A stretch of 33,437 nt of DNA, taken from the NCBI GenBank assembly GCA_903877165.1, contig CAIRCU010000025.1, forward strand, positions 1 to 33,437, read 5' to 3'. The notes beneath the pieces were generated by a model. The model was not told the DNA's origin. It saw nothing but the letters and a program-made list of their open reading frames with translations, and made no database searches. Below are positions 1 to 7,945 of the stretch, in pieces. Origin of the DNA: Methanobacteriota archaeon. GTDB taxonomy: Archaea; Thermoplasmatota; E2; DHVEG-1. Positions within the stretch are counted from its first letter, which is position 1. Every line of letters begins with the position of its first letter. The position numbers were made by a program, and so were the translations under genes.

Positions 1-1562
1 AGGCTGAACGACTGCATGAGCGGTTGAGCGGTGGAGAAGATGCTCAGGCTCTCGTGGATAAGGATGAGACTGAGGGAGACCAGAAGTGAGAACACGGTCG
101 CAATGACGATCTTCTGCCGTAGTCGACACTTGAAAAAATAGGCAACAATACCGGCAAGCAGGGCAGCGAGAATCATGGCGGAGGTTTCGCTTCTCAGGAG
201 GAGGAAGAAGGGGATGACGATGAGAACGCCGATGAGGCCGGGTCGTGCTTGCAGCGTAGCGAGATTCACCTCGTTCACCCAGTAAATATTCTTCTCAAGC
301 CCATGGTGAACGGCGGCTCTCACTCGTCGTAGCCGTTGTCGTACTCCTATTTTCAGCAGTGGACGCGAGGCATGCTGCCAGGAGAAGTTGATCTGAAGAA
401 CGGTGATTCTGTCTTGGATAAAGGCGACGCCGACCATTAGAAGCATCGTCAGGATGGTAAGGAGCAACGCGGAGAGAAGATCGATGAGCAGCACTGCGAT
501 CTGAGGGTTGAAATGGACCGCCGCAAGCAGGAACTCATCCGGCATGATGACCCAGAGTGGTGAGGAATAGATAGCGATGTTCCCAAGGTAGGAGCCGTTT
601 ACGGTCCCATTGGGCACGGTCGCGCTAATCATCTGTTCTTTGGTCTGTCCAGGACCCACCTGAAACGTCACCGGATTCAGCAGTGTGGTTATCCCACCTC
701 TCCCGAAGACCACCCCCTTCATCGGGAATATACTGGGGTTTATTATGGAGATTTCCTTGGGCGGTCCGGTCTGACCCGGGGCGAGGGCGCCGAGATCCAT
801 ACCGTCTTTCGAGGCGAACTCACCAACGCCCACTGCTCCAGTGACCGAATCGAAGGCGAAGAGATGGATGATTACAAGGAACGCCGTGAAAATCACAAAG
901 AAAAACACCGCGGTTTTTTTCAAGTTCAAGGGCCGTGAACTGAAAATAGCGAAGTGGATTTTCTCCTGGATTGTTTTTCTCCGCTGCGGAAATAAGAACA
1001 CGGCGATGACAAGGAGAATAACAGAAATCGTCAGAGGCAAAAAGACGATAATCGATGTCGTGGTGTCTTTCGTAGCTGTCGAGTGGGACAGGATTTGGAA
1101 TCCTTCGTTGACAAGAATCCCGATGTACCCGACAAAGGGAATCTTCAGCGGCACCGGTCCGACCATCATTGCCCTACCGACGAAATTAGTCTCGATGACG
1201 TACGGCTCAGGGATATGTGCCCCTGCCTGGTCCGGCCATTGGTTGGCGTCACCCTTGGTCACAAGTGCGATTTTCCCGAAATCCTGCTTAATCTCTACAA
1301 CACGATGGATGACGAATTTGGTATCCGGCCAATGCAGCCAACTCTTATAGACGATGACGTCGCCGACCTTGACATCGTGAATCGACACCGGCGTCCAGGC
1401 CACCAGATCCCCGGTCACTAGACTTGGACTCATCGAATCCGAGGTAACGATATCCACAGGGAAGATCGCCCCAGTCGTCACCGACAGCATTCTTGTGATA
1501 ATGAGGAACATGACAGCGAAGAAAAACAGGTTGCCAATCAGCGTCTTCATCGTCAGTTTCAA
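1..1562 (-). CDS. Archaeal signal peptidase I (S26B) with long membrane-bound C-terminal extension, 3' end cut by window edge
   Basis: Translated from the reverse strand. After one N-terminal membrane segment the protein has the SDSMSP box with the catalytic Ser (about residue 39 counted from the internal ATG at 1550), the VIHRVV box with the His used by archaeal and eukaryotic enzymes (about 82), and TKGDAN with the conserved Asp (about 101). These three boxes define archaeal/ER-type signal peptidases, which cut signal peptides on the outer face of the membrane. Family members are usually below 250 residues. This one runs for about 520 without a stop: further membrane segments near residues 170-190 and 215-235, a beta-rich non-membrane stretch of about 100 residues, then several more hydrophobic helices. 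The start is chosen as TTG at 1562 because GGAGG lies 9 nt upstream; the ATG at 1550 would be 21 nt away. It is divergent from a site-2 protease gene. The function of the extension is unknown. Confidence 0.8.
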   Translation of the reverse strand, partial: MKLTMKTLIGNLFFFAVMFLIITRMLSVTTGAIFPVDIVTSDSMSPSLVTGDLVAWTPVSIHDVKVGDVIVYKSWLHWPDTKFVIHRVVEIKQDFGKIALVTKGDANQWPDQAGAHIPEPYVIETNFVGRAMMVGPVPLKIPFVGYIGILVNEGFQILSHSTATKDTTTSIIVFLPLTISVILLVIAVFLFPQRRKTIQEKIHFAIFSSRPLNLKKTAVFFFVIFTAFLVIIHLFAFDSVTGAVGVGEFASKDGMDLGALAPGQTGPPKEISIINPSIFPMKGVVFGRGGITTLLNPVTFQVGPGQTKEQMISATVPNGTVNGSYLGNIAIYSSPLWVIMPDEFLLAAVHFNPQIAVLLIDLLSALLLTILTMLLMVGVAFIQDRITVLQINFSWQHASRPLLKIGVRQRLRRVRAAVHHGLEKNIYWVNEVNLATLQARPGLIGVLIVIPFFLLLRSETSAMILAALLAGIVAYFFKCRLRQKIVIATVFSLLVSLSLILIHESLSIFSTAQPLMQSFS

Positions 1563-1723
1563 CTGGCTACGCCTCCTTCGACATGGCCCGGCCTGAAACA
1601 GCGACGTCTAGTCTGCGCTCCCGCACGTGAAGCACGCAGGTGCATTATCCCATCCGTACTAGCGTAACAAAGTGGAAATAGATAATACTTATGCTTCCCC
1701 CTGCAAGGGTAGGGTCCGAAGGA

Positions 1724-1730
1724 TATATAA
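1724..1730 (+). promoter_or_regulatory. TATA box of the site-2 protease gene
   Basis: TATATAA, centred 30 nt before the ATG at 1757. This puts the predicted transcription start at or just before the ATG and argues against the longer reading frame that begins at 1691, upstream of the box. Confidence 0.6.
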
Positions 1731-1756
1731 GAGGAGGGTTGTATTTCGGCGGCGAC

Positions 1757-2899
1757 ATGCCGACCTCGGAAACGAATGCTCCTGAGGAGCCCGTGGACAT
1801 CCCATTCCTGCAGCGGGAAGTCGGTCAGCGCTTCCCCTTCTACGACATGAAAGTCACCCCGCAAGCCGTCGTCTTCTTCTGCCGCGTTGACGACCAGACT
1901 GTTAGCGACAATTTTGAAACCCTCCGGCTCATCCTAAAAGAAAAAGGATACATCCCGATGCTGCAGCTCCATAACGGAGAACACCTGCTCTACATCATGA
2001 AAACGCAGCAGCGGAAATACCGGTCTATCTACGTCAACATCATCCTGCTGGCGGCCACAGTAATCACAACCACCATCGCCGGCGCCCTCCTATGGGTCAA
2101 TTATCAATTTCCTACAACAGACTTTGGTATTCTTGGTACGTACGCGAAGAGCATCCAGCCGTATTACCTCTTATTCGGGTTTTTGACCTTCGCCCTTCCC
2201 CTCATGCTCATCCTGGGAATTCACGAGACTGGTCACTACCTCGCTTCGCGAAAGCATCACGTCAACGCCTCTTTACCATTCTTCATCCCCTTACCTCCGG
2301 TTCCTGGGGCGTTAACCCTCGGCACGTTCGGTGCCGTCATCTCCACCAGGGACCCTATTCCCAACCGCAAGGCATTGCTCCATATTGGTGCAGCCGGCCC
2401 TCTCTGCGGGTTCCTTGTCGCGATTCCGGTCGTCGTCATCGGGTTTTTCCTCATGCAGCAGAACCCCGTATTACTCCCTGCCAACTCTAGCAATATCACG
2501 TTCATCCCCCCGCTGCTCATCCAGTGGATCGGTAGTTTCTTCACGATTCCAAGTACCGCCATCATTCATCCGACGTTGTTTGCCGGCTGGGTCGGCATCT
2601 TCCTTACCGCGGTGAACCTCCTGCCCGTCGGTCAGCTCGACGGCGGTCACGTCGCCCGAGCGGTCTTCAAAGAACGGCATCGGTACATCAGCTGGGGGAT
2701 TGTCATCATGCTGCTCGTCCTCGGGCTGTTCTACACCGGGTGGTTCATGTTCGCGTTCATCGTCCTGCTGTTCCTAGGCACCCAGCACCAGCCGCCGCTG
2801 AATGAGATGACTCAGCTTGACCGACGGGATCTGATGATAGCTGTCGTGATCCTTCTCGTCTTCATCCTCAGCTTCGCCCCAGTGCCATTCTCCGGATAA
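1757..2899 (+). CDS. Site-2 protease family membrane metalloprotease (M50)
   Basis: A 380-residue polytopic membrane protein. The HETGH zinc-binding motif lies at residues 156-160 inside a membrane helix, and the second motif, LPVGQLDGGH, ends at about 298 and supplies the third zinc ligand (Asp295). Both are diagnostic of intramembrane S2P/M50 proteases. The first 85 or so residues are soluble and are followed by a membrane helix at about 93-115. M50 proteases cleave transmembrane segments, often to release regulators, but no substrate can be named here. The start is taken at 1757 because a TATA box at 1724-1730 predicts a nearly leaderless transcript; an in-frame ATG at 1691 lies upstream of that box. 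It is transcribed away from the signal peptidase gene. Confidence 0.88.
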   Translation: MPTSETNAPEEPVDIPFLQREVGQRFPFYDMKVTPQAVVFFCRVDDQTVSDNFETLRLILKEKGYIPMLQLHNGEHLLYIMKTQQRKYRSIYVNIILLAATVITTTIAGALLWVNYQFPTTDFGILGTYAKSIQPYYLLFGFLTFALPLMLILGIHETGHYLASRKHHVNASLPFFIPLPPVPGALTLGTFGAVISTRDPIPNRKALLHIGAAGPLCGFLVAIPVVVIGFFLMQQNPVLLPANSSNITFIPPLLIQWIGSFFTIPSTAIIHPTLFAGWVGIFLTAVNLLPVGQLDGGHVARAVFKERHRYISWGIVIMLLVLGLFYTGWFMFAFIVLLFLGTQHQPPLNEMTQLDRRDLMIAVVILLVFILSFAPVPFSG

Positions 2900-2923
2900 T
2901 ACCATCTTCCTCCTTATCGCAAT

Positions 2924-2933
2924 ATTTTAAATA
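2924..2933 (+). promoter_or_regulatory. TATA box of the small gene at 2958
   Basis: ATTTTAAATA, about 29 nt ahead of the ATG. It fits the TATA-to-start spacing of the other leaderless genes here. Confidence 0.5.
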
Positions 2934-2957
2934 GGTTGAGAGGAATGCTATGGTGCT

Positions 2958-3191
2958 ATGGGCATGAAGACGTACCTCCATATAATGTTCAATAGCGAAG
3001 GCGCGAGCCCCTCGGAAGTGAAAACCCAGCTCATGAACATGGGGTTCCAGGCTGCGAAAGGCAACTACGACTTCGTCTTCGACTGGGGGAAGGACCATGC
3101 GGACCTCGACGAACTGATCTTCTTCGCTGATAAGGTCCATGCTGCGTTAAAACGATGCAACGTCTCGTTTACCATCGAGACGATTTCCTAA
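2958..3191 (+). CDS. Small conserved-looking protein of unknown function
   Basis: A soluble 77-residue protein (75 if ATG 2964 is used) with no membrane segment or metal motif. Its alternating hydrophobic pattern (KTYLHIMF at the start, VSFTIETIS at the end) suggests a small alpha/beta fold. I do not recognise the family. It is supported as a gene by its own TATA box and by standing between two clear genes, 4 nt from the convergent stop of the TrmJ-like gene. The two start codons, 6 nt apart, cannot be separated by ribosome-binding signals because none is seen. Confidence 0.65.
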   Translation: MGMKTYLHIMFNSEGASPSEVKTQLMNMGFQAAKGNYDFVFDWGKDHADLDELIFFADKVHAALKRCNVSFTIETIS

Positions 3192-3195
3192 GCGA

Positions 3196-3903
3196 TTATT
3201 TCTTGTTTTTCAGCCGGGAGAGCGTTTTACTTAGTACTCCCATGAAGGTGTGGTACTCCCAGAGCGAAGGCATAGCCCGGCCCATCATCCGACGGAACAT
3301 GATCTTCGTCTGCGCCTTCTTATGCGCTGGGTACTCGATGGTGTCTAAAAGCTCCGCGAAGAACCCATGGAGGGTGTCGTTCTCCACCCGGCCAAGCTCC
3401 CTCTGCTTGCGGCCCGGATGCCGCTCCTTATACAGTTCGTAGAGTACGAGCGTCACTGCATGGGAGAGATTCAGGGAGGGATACTCGTCGCTCGTTGGGA
3501 TCTTCACTAATATGTCGCAGACGGCGATCTCCTCGTTGAACAGACCGTAATCCTCACGGCCGAACACGAGGCCGACCTTGCCGTCCACCTTCGCTATATC
3601 ACCAGCGAACTTATCTAAAGCAATCGAGTTTCGTAGATAGTATTTCTCCGTATGAGCCTCGACGGAGGACGTGGCGACGAGAAAATCCAGGTCTTTCGTC
3701 GCGTCCGCAAACGTCGGGAACGTGACCGCGCTATCGAGGATTCCGGTCGCATGCATGGCTCGCGCGTAGCATGCCTGATCCAGGGGACAGGCAGGCTTGA
3801 CGAGCACGAGACGGCGGACATCAAAATTCATCATGGAGCGGGCTACGGCTCCTACATTCCCGCTGTACTTCGGTTCGACGAGTACGACGACAAATTCAGG
3901 CAC
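3196..3903 (-). CDS. TrmJ-like SPOUT RNA 2'-O-methyltransferase
   Basis: A 235-residue protein starting VVVLVEPKYSGNVGAVARSM, the first SpoU/TrmH motif (E, N and R conserved). It also has VGLVFGREDYGLFNEEIAVC (second motif) and PTSDEYPSLNLSHAVTLVLY (third motif). The knotted C-terminal motifs bind S-adenosylmethionine. The architecture and the EDYGL variant match TrmJ, which methylates the ribose of tRNA nucleotide 32 in archaea. The site is known from the family, not shown here. The start is GTG at 3903, preceded by a strong purine-rich ribosome-binding stretch (GGGGGAGGGGAACT). It is the last gene of a minus-strand run with the two-TM protein and ProRS and is convergent with the small gene at 2958. 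Confidence 0.85.
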   Translation of the reverse strand: MPEFVVVLVEPKYSGNVGAVARSMMNFDVRRLVLVKPACPLDQACYARAMHATGILDSAVTFPTFADATKDLDFLVATSSVEAHTEKYYLRNSIALDKFAGDIAKVDGKVGLVFGREDYGLFNEEIAVCDILVKIPTSDEYPSLNLSHAVTLVLYELYKERHPGRKQRELGRVENDTLHGFFAELLDTIEYPAHKKAQTKIMFRRMMGRAMPSLWEYHTFMGVLSKTLSRLKNKK

Positions 3904-3930
3904 AGTTCCCCTCCCCCGGAATCATGCGGT

Positions 3931-4317
3931 TTATTTGATGTTGAGTTCGTCCTCTTTTTCCTGGAGCATCTTTTGGTACTTCGATGGAAGGTGCTTGACG
4001 GTGCGGCGTAACTCCATGTGCTTCCCCATGATTTCCGAGCGTTTGTTGGTCTTCAGTTCTTTAAGGACGAATCGGCTCTCTTTAAGGTAAGAGTACAGAT
4101 AGTAGAAACCGATGCCAAAAACGATGAGGCCTGCGATAAGGACGTATGCGTTCCACCATCCGAGCTGAGCGATAAAGTGCAGCGATGACTGCCCAGAGAC
4201 GAATCCGTTAAAGAAATAGTACAGCATCCCAATGATGATTAGGATGATGCCGAGGATGGTCAGGATTAGGCTGAATGGAAAGACTAACTCTCGCAGGAAG
4301 TTCGTGATTTTTCCCAT
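3931..4317 (-). CDS. Small two-helix membrane protein of unknown function
   Basis: A 128-residue protein with two membrane helices, at about residues 13-35 and 53-75, followed by a charged, probably coiled-coil C-terminus rich in Lys and Glu (residues 80-128). The family is not recognised. The ATG at 4317 has GAGGTGA 9-10 nt upstream, and that sequence overlaps the end of proS (stop at 4332). The gene is therefore very likely co-transcribed with proS and, 27 nt further on, the TrmJ-like gene. The topology suggests a membrane anchor with a cytoplasmic helical tail; no function is claimed. Confidence 0.7.
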   Translation of the reverse strand: MGKITNFLRELVFPFSLILTILGIILIIIGMLYYFFNGFVSGQSSLHFIAQLGWWNAYVLIAGLIVFGIGFYYLYSYLKESRFVLKELKTNKRSEIMGKHMELRRTVKHLPSKYQKMLQEKEDELNIK

Positions 4318-4331
4318 TGTTCTTTGTCACC

Positions 4332-5750
4332 TCAGTAGGATCGAGCGAACCGCATCCATTTCTCTGCTTTTTGCCCACAGACAGGACAGGTTTCGGTACA
4401 TCTGGGCGATTCGATGGGTTCCCCTAACGTATTACCCTCTAAAACATTTTCGATTTCCAAGGCGCAGTCTTTCGTGCCGCACCACGGCATGGTGATGATG
4501 CCTTGGGTTTCCTTCGCTTCCTCAACGGAGCAGACGCGGTGCATGTTCTCGTTGAGGAGCTTCTCCGCTTTCGTATATAACGCGGCGGCGACCGCGTCAA
4601 GTTCCGCTCGCACCCCGTCCTCCGCGTTGCTGAGAGGCATGGTTTTTTTCTCCCCGGAGTCGCGCCGAACCAATGTAAGAGCTTGTTTGTCGAGGTCTCG
4701 GGGGCCGATTTCGATGCGGAGTGGGACGCCTTTGAGTTCCCAATCGTAGTACTTGTTCCCCGGGGTGGTTTCCCGGTCGTCTACATGGGAGCGGATGCCT
4801 GCGCTTTGGAGTCGGCTGTGGAGTGTTCTGCAGGCGTCGAGGACTGCGGTCTCTTTGCCTTTGAAGATGATGGGGATGATGACGACTTGGAGTGGAGCGA
4901 TGGCGGGGGGAAGGATGAGTCCTTTGTTGTCCCCGTGGATGCCGACGATGGCTCCGAGGATCCGTTCGCTCATCCCGTAGGTTGTCTGATGCGCATAGGC
5001 CCGTTTCCCGTCCTGGGTCTCGTAGGAGATCTCGTACGGTTTGGCGAAGTTGTCTTTATACTGATGGATGGAGCCCAGCTGCAGGGTGCGGCCTGAAGGC
5101 ATGAGGACATCGATGCTGATGGTGTAGTAAGCACCGGCGAACTTGTCCCATTCTGGGCGTTTGTTGAAGATGTAGGGTAGGCAGAGTTTTTGGAGGAGTC
5201 GGTCTGCTATCTCTTTGTCCTCTTGGATCTGTCGTTCTGCGTCCTGGAAGTCGACGTGGCAGGTGTGGGCTTCGAAGAAGTGGATTTCTCTGACTCTGAT
5301 GAAGGCGCGGGTCTGTTTGGTCTCGTAACGGAAGGTGTTGACAATCTGGTACATTTTTAATGGGAGGTCGGTATGTGAGCGGATCCACAGGGAAAAGATG
5401 GGGTACATCGCGGTCTCGGAGGTCGGGCGTAGCAGCCAGCGTTCCTCGAGCTGGGTAAGGCCGGCGTGGGTAACCCAAAAGACTTCTTTGCCGAAGCCTT
5501 CGATGTGTTCCTCTTCTTTTTTAAAGAGTGACTCTGGTATAAGTAAGGGGAACATGACTTCGCTATGCCCGGTCTTGTGCATCTCGTCGCGGATGAGGCT
5601 GTCGACGTTGGTCATAAGCGTCCAGCCGTAGGGCCTCCAGACGTTCATGCCTTTAATGGGGTAGCGTTTGTCACAGAGGTCCGCGAGTTCGACGATTTCG
5701 TTGTACCATTCGTTAAAATCCTCATCTTTCTTGACTTTGGTGGCTGGCAT
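4332..5750 (-). CDS. proS: Prolyl-tRNA synthetase, archaeal/eukaryotic type
   Basis: A 472-residue class II aminoacyl-tRNA synthetase that charges tRNA-Pro. Visible parts are the RPTSE substrate-binding loop (108-112), class II motif 2 (FRYE followed by RVREIHFFEAHT, about 140-163), and a motif 3 region with GMSERILGA and GIHGDNKGLILPP. The anticodon-binding domain follows (starting near PLQVVIIPI), then the C-terminal zinc domain with CGTKDC, CTETCPVC and the terminal RSY typical of the archaeal/eukaryotic subtype. The length matches that subtype, and there is no bacterial editing insertion. It lies 43 nt after the eL40 gene on the same strand, so the two probably share the promoter upstream of eL40. 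The ribosome-binding signal before the ATG is weak. Confidence 0.96.
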   Translation of the reverse strand: MPATKVKKDEDFNEWYNEIVELADLCDKRYPIKGMNVWRPYGWTLMTNVDSLIRDEMHKTGHSEVMFPLLIPESLFKKEEEHIEGFGKEVFWVTHAGLTQLEERWLLRPTSETAMYPIFSLWIRSHTDLPLKMYQIVNTFRYETKQTRAFIRVREIHFFEAHTCHVDFQDAERQIQEDKEIADRLLQKLCLPYIFNKRPEWDKFAGAYYTISIDVLMPSGRTLQLGSIHQYKDNFAKPYEISYETQDGKRAYAHQTTYGMSERILGAIVGIHGDNKGLILPPAIAPLQVVIIPIIFKGKETAVLDACRTLHSRLQSAGIRSHVDDRETTPGNKYYDWELKGVPLRIEIGPRDLDKQALTLVRRDSGEKKTMPLSNAEDGVRAELDAVAAALYTKAEKLLNENMHRVCSVEEAKETQGIITMPWCGTKDCALEIENVLEGNTLGEPIESPRCTETCPVCGQKAEKWMRFARSY

Positions 5751-5793
5751 AGCGCTTCATCTATGGTGTATGAGGGCGGGGAGATGAGGGTCC

Positions 5794-5943
5794 TTAGGCG
5801 CCTCGTCCTTCTTTAGCTTTCACTCGTAGCTCGGTGGAGCGGCATCGGCGGCATCGTTCCGCGCGGACTGCGTTGGATGCCCCGCATTTCATGCAGATTT
5901 TTTTGTGTAACAGTCGGTTTTCCGCCTCTGGAAATCGCGTCAT
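5794..5943 (-). CDS. rpl40e: 50S ribosomal protein eL40
   Basis: A 49-residue protein starting [20 protein letters not shown]. Four zinc-binding cysteines are arranged as CMKC and CRRC, and the protein ends in KAKEGRGA. Size and pattern are those of archaeal L40e. The reading frame extends 11 codons further upstream (to 5976), but the ATG at 5943 gives the family's N-terminus and fits a TATA box at 5981-5990 with a short leader. It is the first gene of a likely eL40–proS–membrane protein–TrmJ run. Confidence 0.92.
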   Translation of the reverse strand: MTRFPEAENRLLHKKICMKCGASNAVRAERCRRCRSTELRVKAKEGRGA

Positions 5944-5980
5944 AGGTTGACCGCCTTCTTTTCTGTGAACAGGCATACCC

Positions 5981-5990
5981 TATTTAAATA
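5981..5990 (-). promoter_or_regulatory. TATA box for the eL40-proS transcript
   Basis: TATTTAAATA, reading the same on both strands. For the minus strand it stands about 42 nt before the eL40 ATG, predicting a leader of roughly 15-18 nt. Confidence 0.55.
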
Positions 5991-6102
5991 TGATGCCAGG
6001 GTTTCTCTGGAGAAGAGGCATGTTTACAAGGCATTGAAAACAGCAGGGGCGTTCTGGTGGGAATAAAGTATTCGTAGGGGGTGGCGGATTTGGGTGGTGG
6101 CT

Positions 6103-6654
6103 ATGCTGCGGTTTAGACGTCAATTCAGTCTGTTGCTGTTCTTCGCCTCTGCGTTGTTCCTGATTTGGTTTCTTCTTCTCGTGGTGAGTCCTTTTGCTGT
6201 TCCTTCGGGAACCTTGCAGGATCTCAGTGGAACGGTGGGGGTTTCTGATAACGCCGCGCTGTTCTCCAGGCTTCCTTTCCCTTGGAGTCAGGTGTATTCG
6301 ATTGGCGATCAGATGTGTCATCAGCGTGTAGACCGGTCGTTTTTCCTGGGTGGCAACGAGATGGCGTTTTGTGCCCGGTGCATCGGCGTCTGGCTTGGGA
6401 TCTTCGTTGGATTGCTCTGTATCACTTTTCTTGAGGTTCCCCTGGATTTTAGGCTGGCGTGGGTCTTCCTGCTTGGGTTGCTTCCCATCATGGTTGACGG
6501 TGGCGGTCAGCTGCTTGGGCTGTGGGAAAGTACGAACATCGTCCGTCTGCTGACCGGTCTGTTGGCGGGGGTCGTCGGAGGGCTTGGCATCGGGGTCCTT
6601 CTTGAAGAACTACGGGATGCAGTCCTTGTAAGAAAAGAAAAGAACGCTGGGTAG
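6103..6654 (+). CDS. DUF2085 family membrane protein
   Basis: A 183-residue protein with membrane helices at about 10-32, 95-112, 118-135 and 150-168. The family signature is clear: MCHQR at 71-75 (Cys72, His73), then GG and FCARCIGVW at 89-97 (Cys90, Cys93). Two CH/CxxC elements next to a membrane segment suggest a metal- or heme-type site, but the function of DUF2085 is not established. GTG codons at 6094 and 6097 are in frame. The ATG at 6103 was preferred because GGTGG precedes it by a normal distance; AATAAAGTA at 6062-6070 may be its TATA element. It converges on the membrane protein at 6665, with 10 nt between stops. Confidence 0.8.
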   Translation: MLRFRRQFSLLLFFASALFLIWFLLLVVSPFAVPSGTLQDLSGTVGVSDNAALFSRLPFPWSQVYSIGDQMCHQRVDRSFFLGGNEMAFCARCIGVWLGIFVGLLCITFLEVPLDFRLAWVFLLGLLPIMVDGGGQLLGLWESTNIVRLLTGLLAGVVGGLGIGVLLEELRDAVLVRKEKNAG

Positions 6655-6664
6655 CGTCTCTGTG

Positions 6665-7099
6665 TTAGGTGAATTCCTTTCGGGAGATGAAAAGGAGGGC
6701 GAGGCCGAGGAGGGAGAAGACGCTTGCAGAGAAGAGAATCCCTATCGTGAACAGTCCGAGGACGCTGCCGGCCATGGCGAGCCCCCAGGATTTCCGTCGG
6801 ATCGCCATGATACCGCCGACGAACACGAGCGCGGAGAATACTAAGCCCAAGATGCTGCAGGTCTGCAGGAAGGACTGAACCTGTTGTGCGGTGATGTGAG
6901 AATCAGGAGGAAGAAGGTTTTGGAACACGGTTGCGTCAGCGGCAAGGAATGTCGACCAGGTGAGGAGCCCCGAGATGCCAGCTATGAGGAGAAGGATGCC
7001 TGCGATCATGGGCAGGGATGAACGCGGTCGGTGTTCGAAGGATTCCAGTTGCTCTTCAGGGGGATAGTAGCCTTCGGGTACGGGTGTTGGTTCATCCAT
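6665..7099 (-). CDS. Membrane protein of unknown function
   Basis: A 144-residue protein with an acidic, proline-rich cytosolic N-terminus (about 30 residues) and a first helix at 30-50. An extracytoplasmic loop (about 52-75) is followed by two or three further helices up to residue 140. The family is not recognised; the overall look is that of a small DUF4064-type or tetraspan membrane protein. It begins 49 nt after the stop of the PrsW-like gene on the same strand, so the two may be co-transcribed. Confidence 0.65.
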   Translation of the reverse strand: MDEPTPVPEGYYPPEEQLESFEHRPRSSLPMIAGILLLIAGISGLLTWSTFLAADATVFQNLLPPDSHITAQQVQSFLQTCSILGLVFSALVFVGGIMAIRRKSWGLAMAGSVLGLFTIGILFSASVFSLLGLALLFISRKEFT

Positions 7100-7148
7100 G
7101 ACGATGGCACCTTGTCTTGGTGAGGCAATCTGATACGAGTTTTTATGT

Positions 7149-7811
7149 TTATGTTTTCAGCGTGCGTTTGCGCCGCTCGTAGTTAGCGCGGATGCGCGGC
7201 ATGATGCGCTGTATCGCGTACCAGAACACGACGGCTCCGTAGGCGACAATGAGCACCTGCAGGTATGGCTTCTGGATGTACTCTGTGATGAAGATGGTTG
7301 CTGTCAGCGGAATTTCTGCGAAGATCGACGCAAAGATGTAGGTCGTGAGGCGGCCGGAGAACACTCCGTAGCCGATGAATACGCCTGCGGCGGCCTGGTA
7401 GAGGATGATGCCGATGGATCCGACGATGATGAACAGGACGGTGAAGTTATCCTGGATTTGCGATCCGAGGATGAGCAGAGATGCGGGGGTGAAGATGGAG
7501 CCGAAGCCCAGTCCAAGCGACAACCCGTAGATGACCGTTTCTTGTTTCTCATGGAAGCGACCGATGTTCAGGACGATGACCTTGAACATCTGTTCGAGTA
7601 CGGGGAACAGGATGATGTAAAAGATACCGACTTCGGCGGTGAACAGCTCGATGAGGGCGGCGATGAACCCGATGATAATCCCGACGATGAAGGTGAGGAA
7701 GATGTTTTTATCCTTGTACATTCCTTCGTAGCCGCGTAGCCCGATCCAGAGGAGCAGCAGCGCGGGGATGATCCCCAGGAAGAGACTCATCTGCGGGATG
7801 ATGCTTGCCAT
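7149..7811 (-). CDS. PrsW-like polytopic membrane protein, probably catalytically degenerate
   Basis: A 220-residue protein with about seven or eight hydrophobic helices. The segment PVLEQMFKVIVLN (about 70-82) followed by IYGLSLGLGFGSI (about 92-106) resembles the EExxK helix and the YGxxxGxGFAxxE helix of PrsW/CPBP-type intramembrane proteases. However, the second Glu of EE is Gln and the Glu after the GLGF stretch is missing. By family knowledge this would remove catalytic residues. Similarity to PrsW is my reading of the pattern and not certain. The ATG at 7811 has GGAGGG 6 nt upstream. It is divergent from the first ABC module. Confidence 0.6.
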   Translation of the reverse strand: MASIIPQMSLFLGIIPALLLLWIGLRGYEGMYKDKNIFLTFIVGIIIGFIAALIELFTAEVGIFYIILFPVLEQMFKVIVLNIGRFHEKQETVIYGLSLGLGFGSIFTPASLLILGSQIQDNFTVLFIIVGSIGIILYQAAAGVFIGYGVFSGRLTTYIFASIFAEIPLTATIFITEYIQKPYLQVLIVAYGAVVFWYAIQRIMPRIRANYERRKRTLKT

Positions 7812-7899
7812 AATTTACCCTCCAATATGGGCGCCGTCTTATAGTTTACCCTCGGGACATCCATATACATAAAAAGATATATCGAATAGGACTGCCGAA

Positions 7900-7908
7900 T
7901 TAATATAG
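7900..7908 (+). promoter_or_regulatory. Candidate TATA box of the first ABC operon
   Basis: TTAATATAG, 38 nt or more ahead of the ATG at 7946. The divergent PrsW-like gene could use the AT-rich stretch at 7862-7885 on the other strand. Confidence 0.4.
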
Positions 7909-7945
7909 CAACGAATCATACCACCACCCGAGGCGAGACCACACC

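Noticed and set aside
841-1421. Plus-strand open frames of 169 and 112 codons
   Set aside because: They lie opposite the signal peptidase gene, which has clear family motifs. Their own translation shows no domain.
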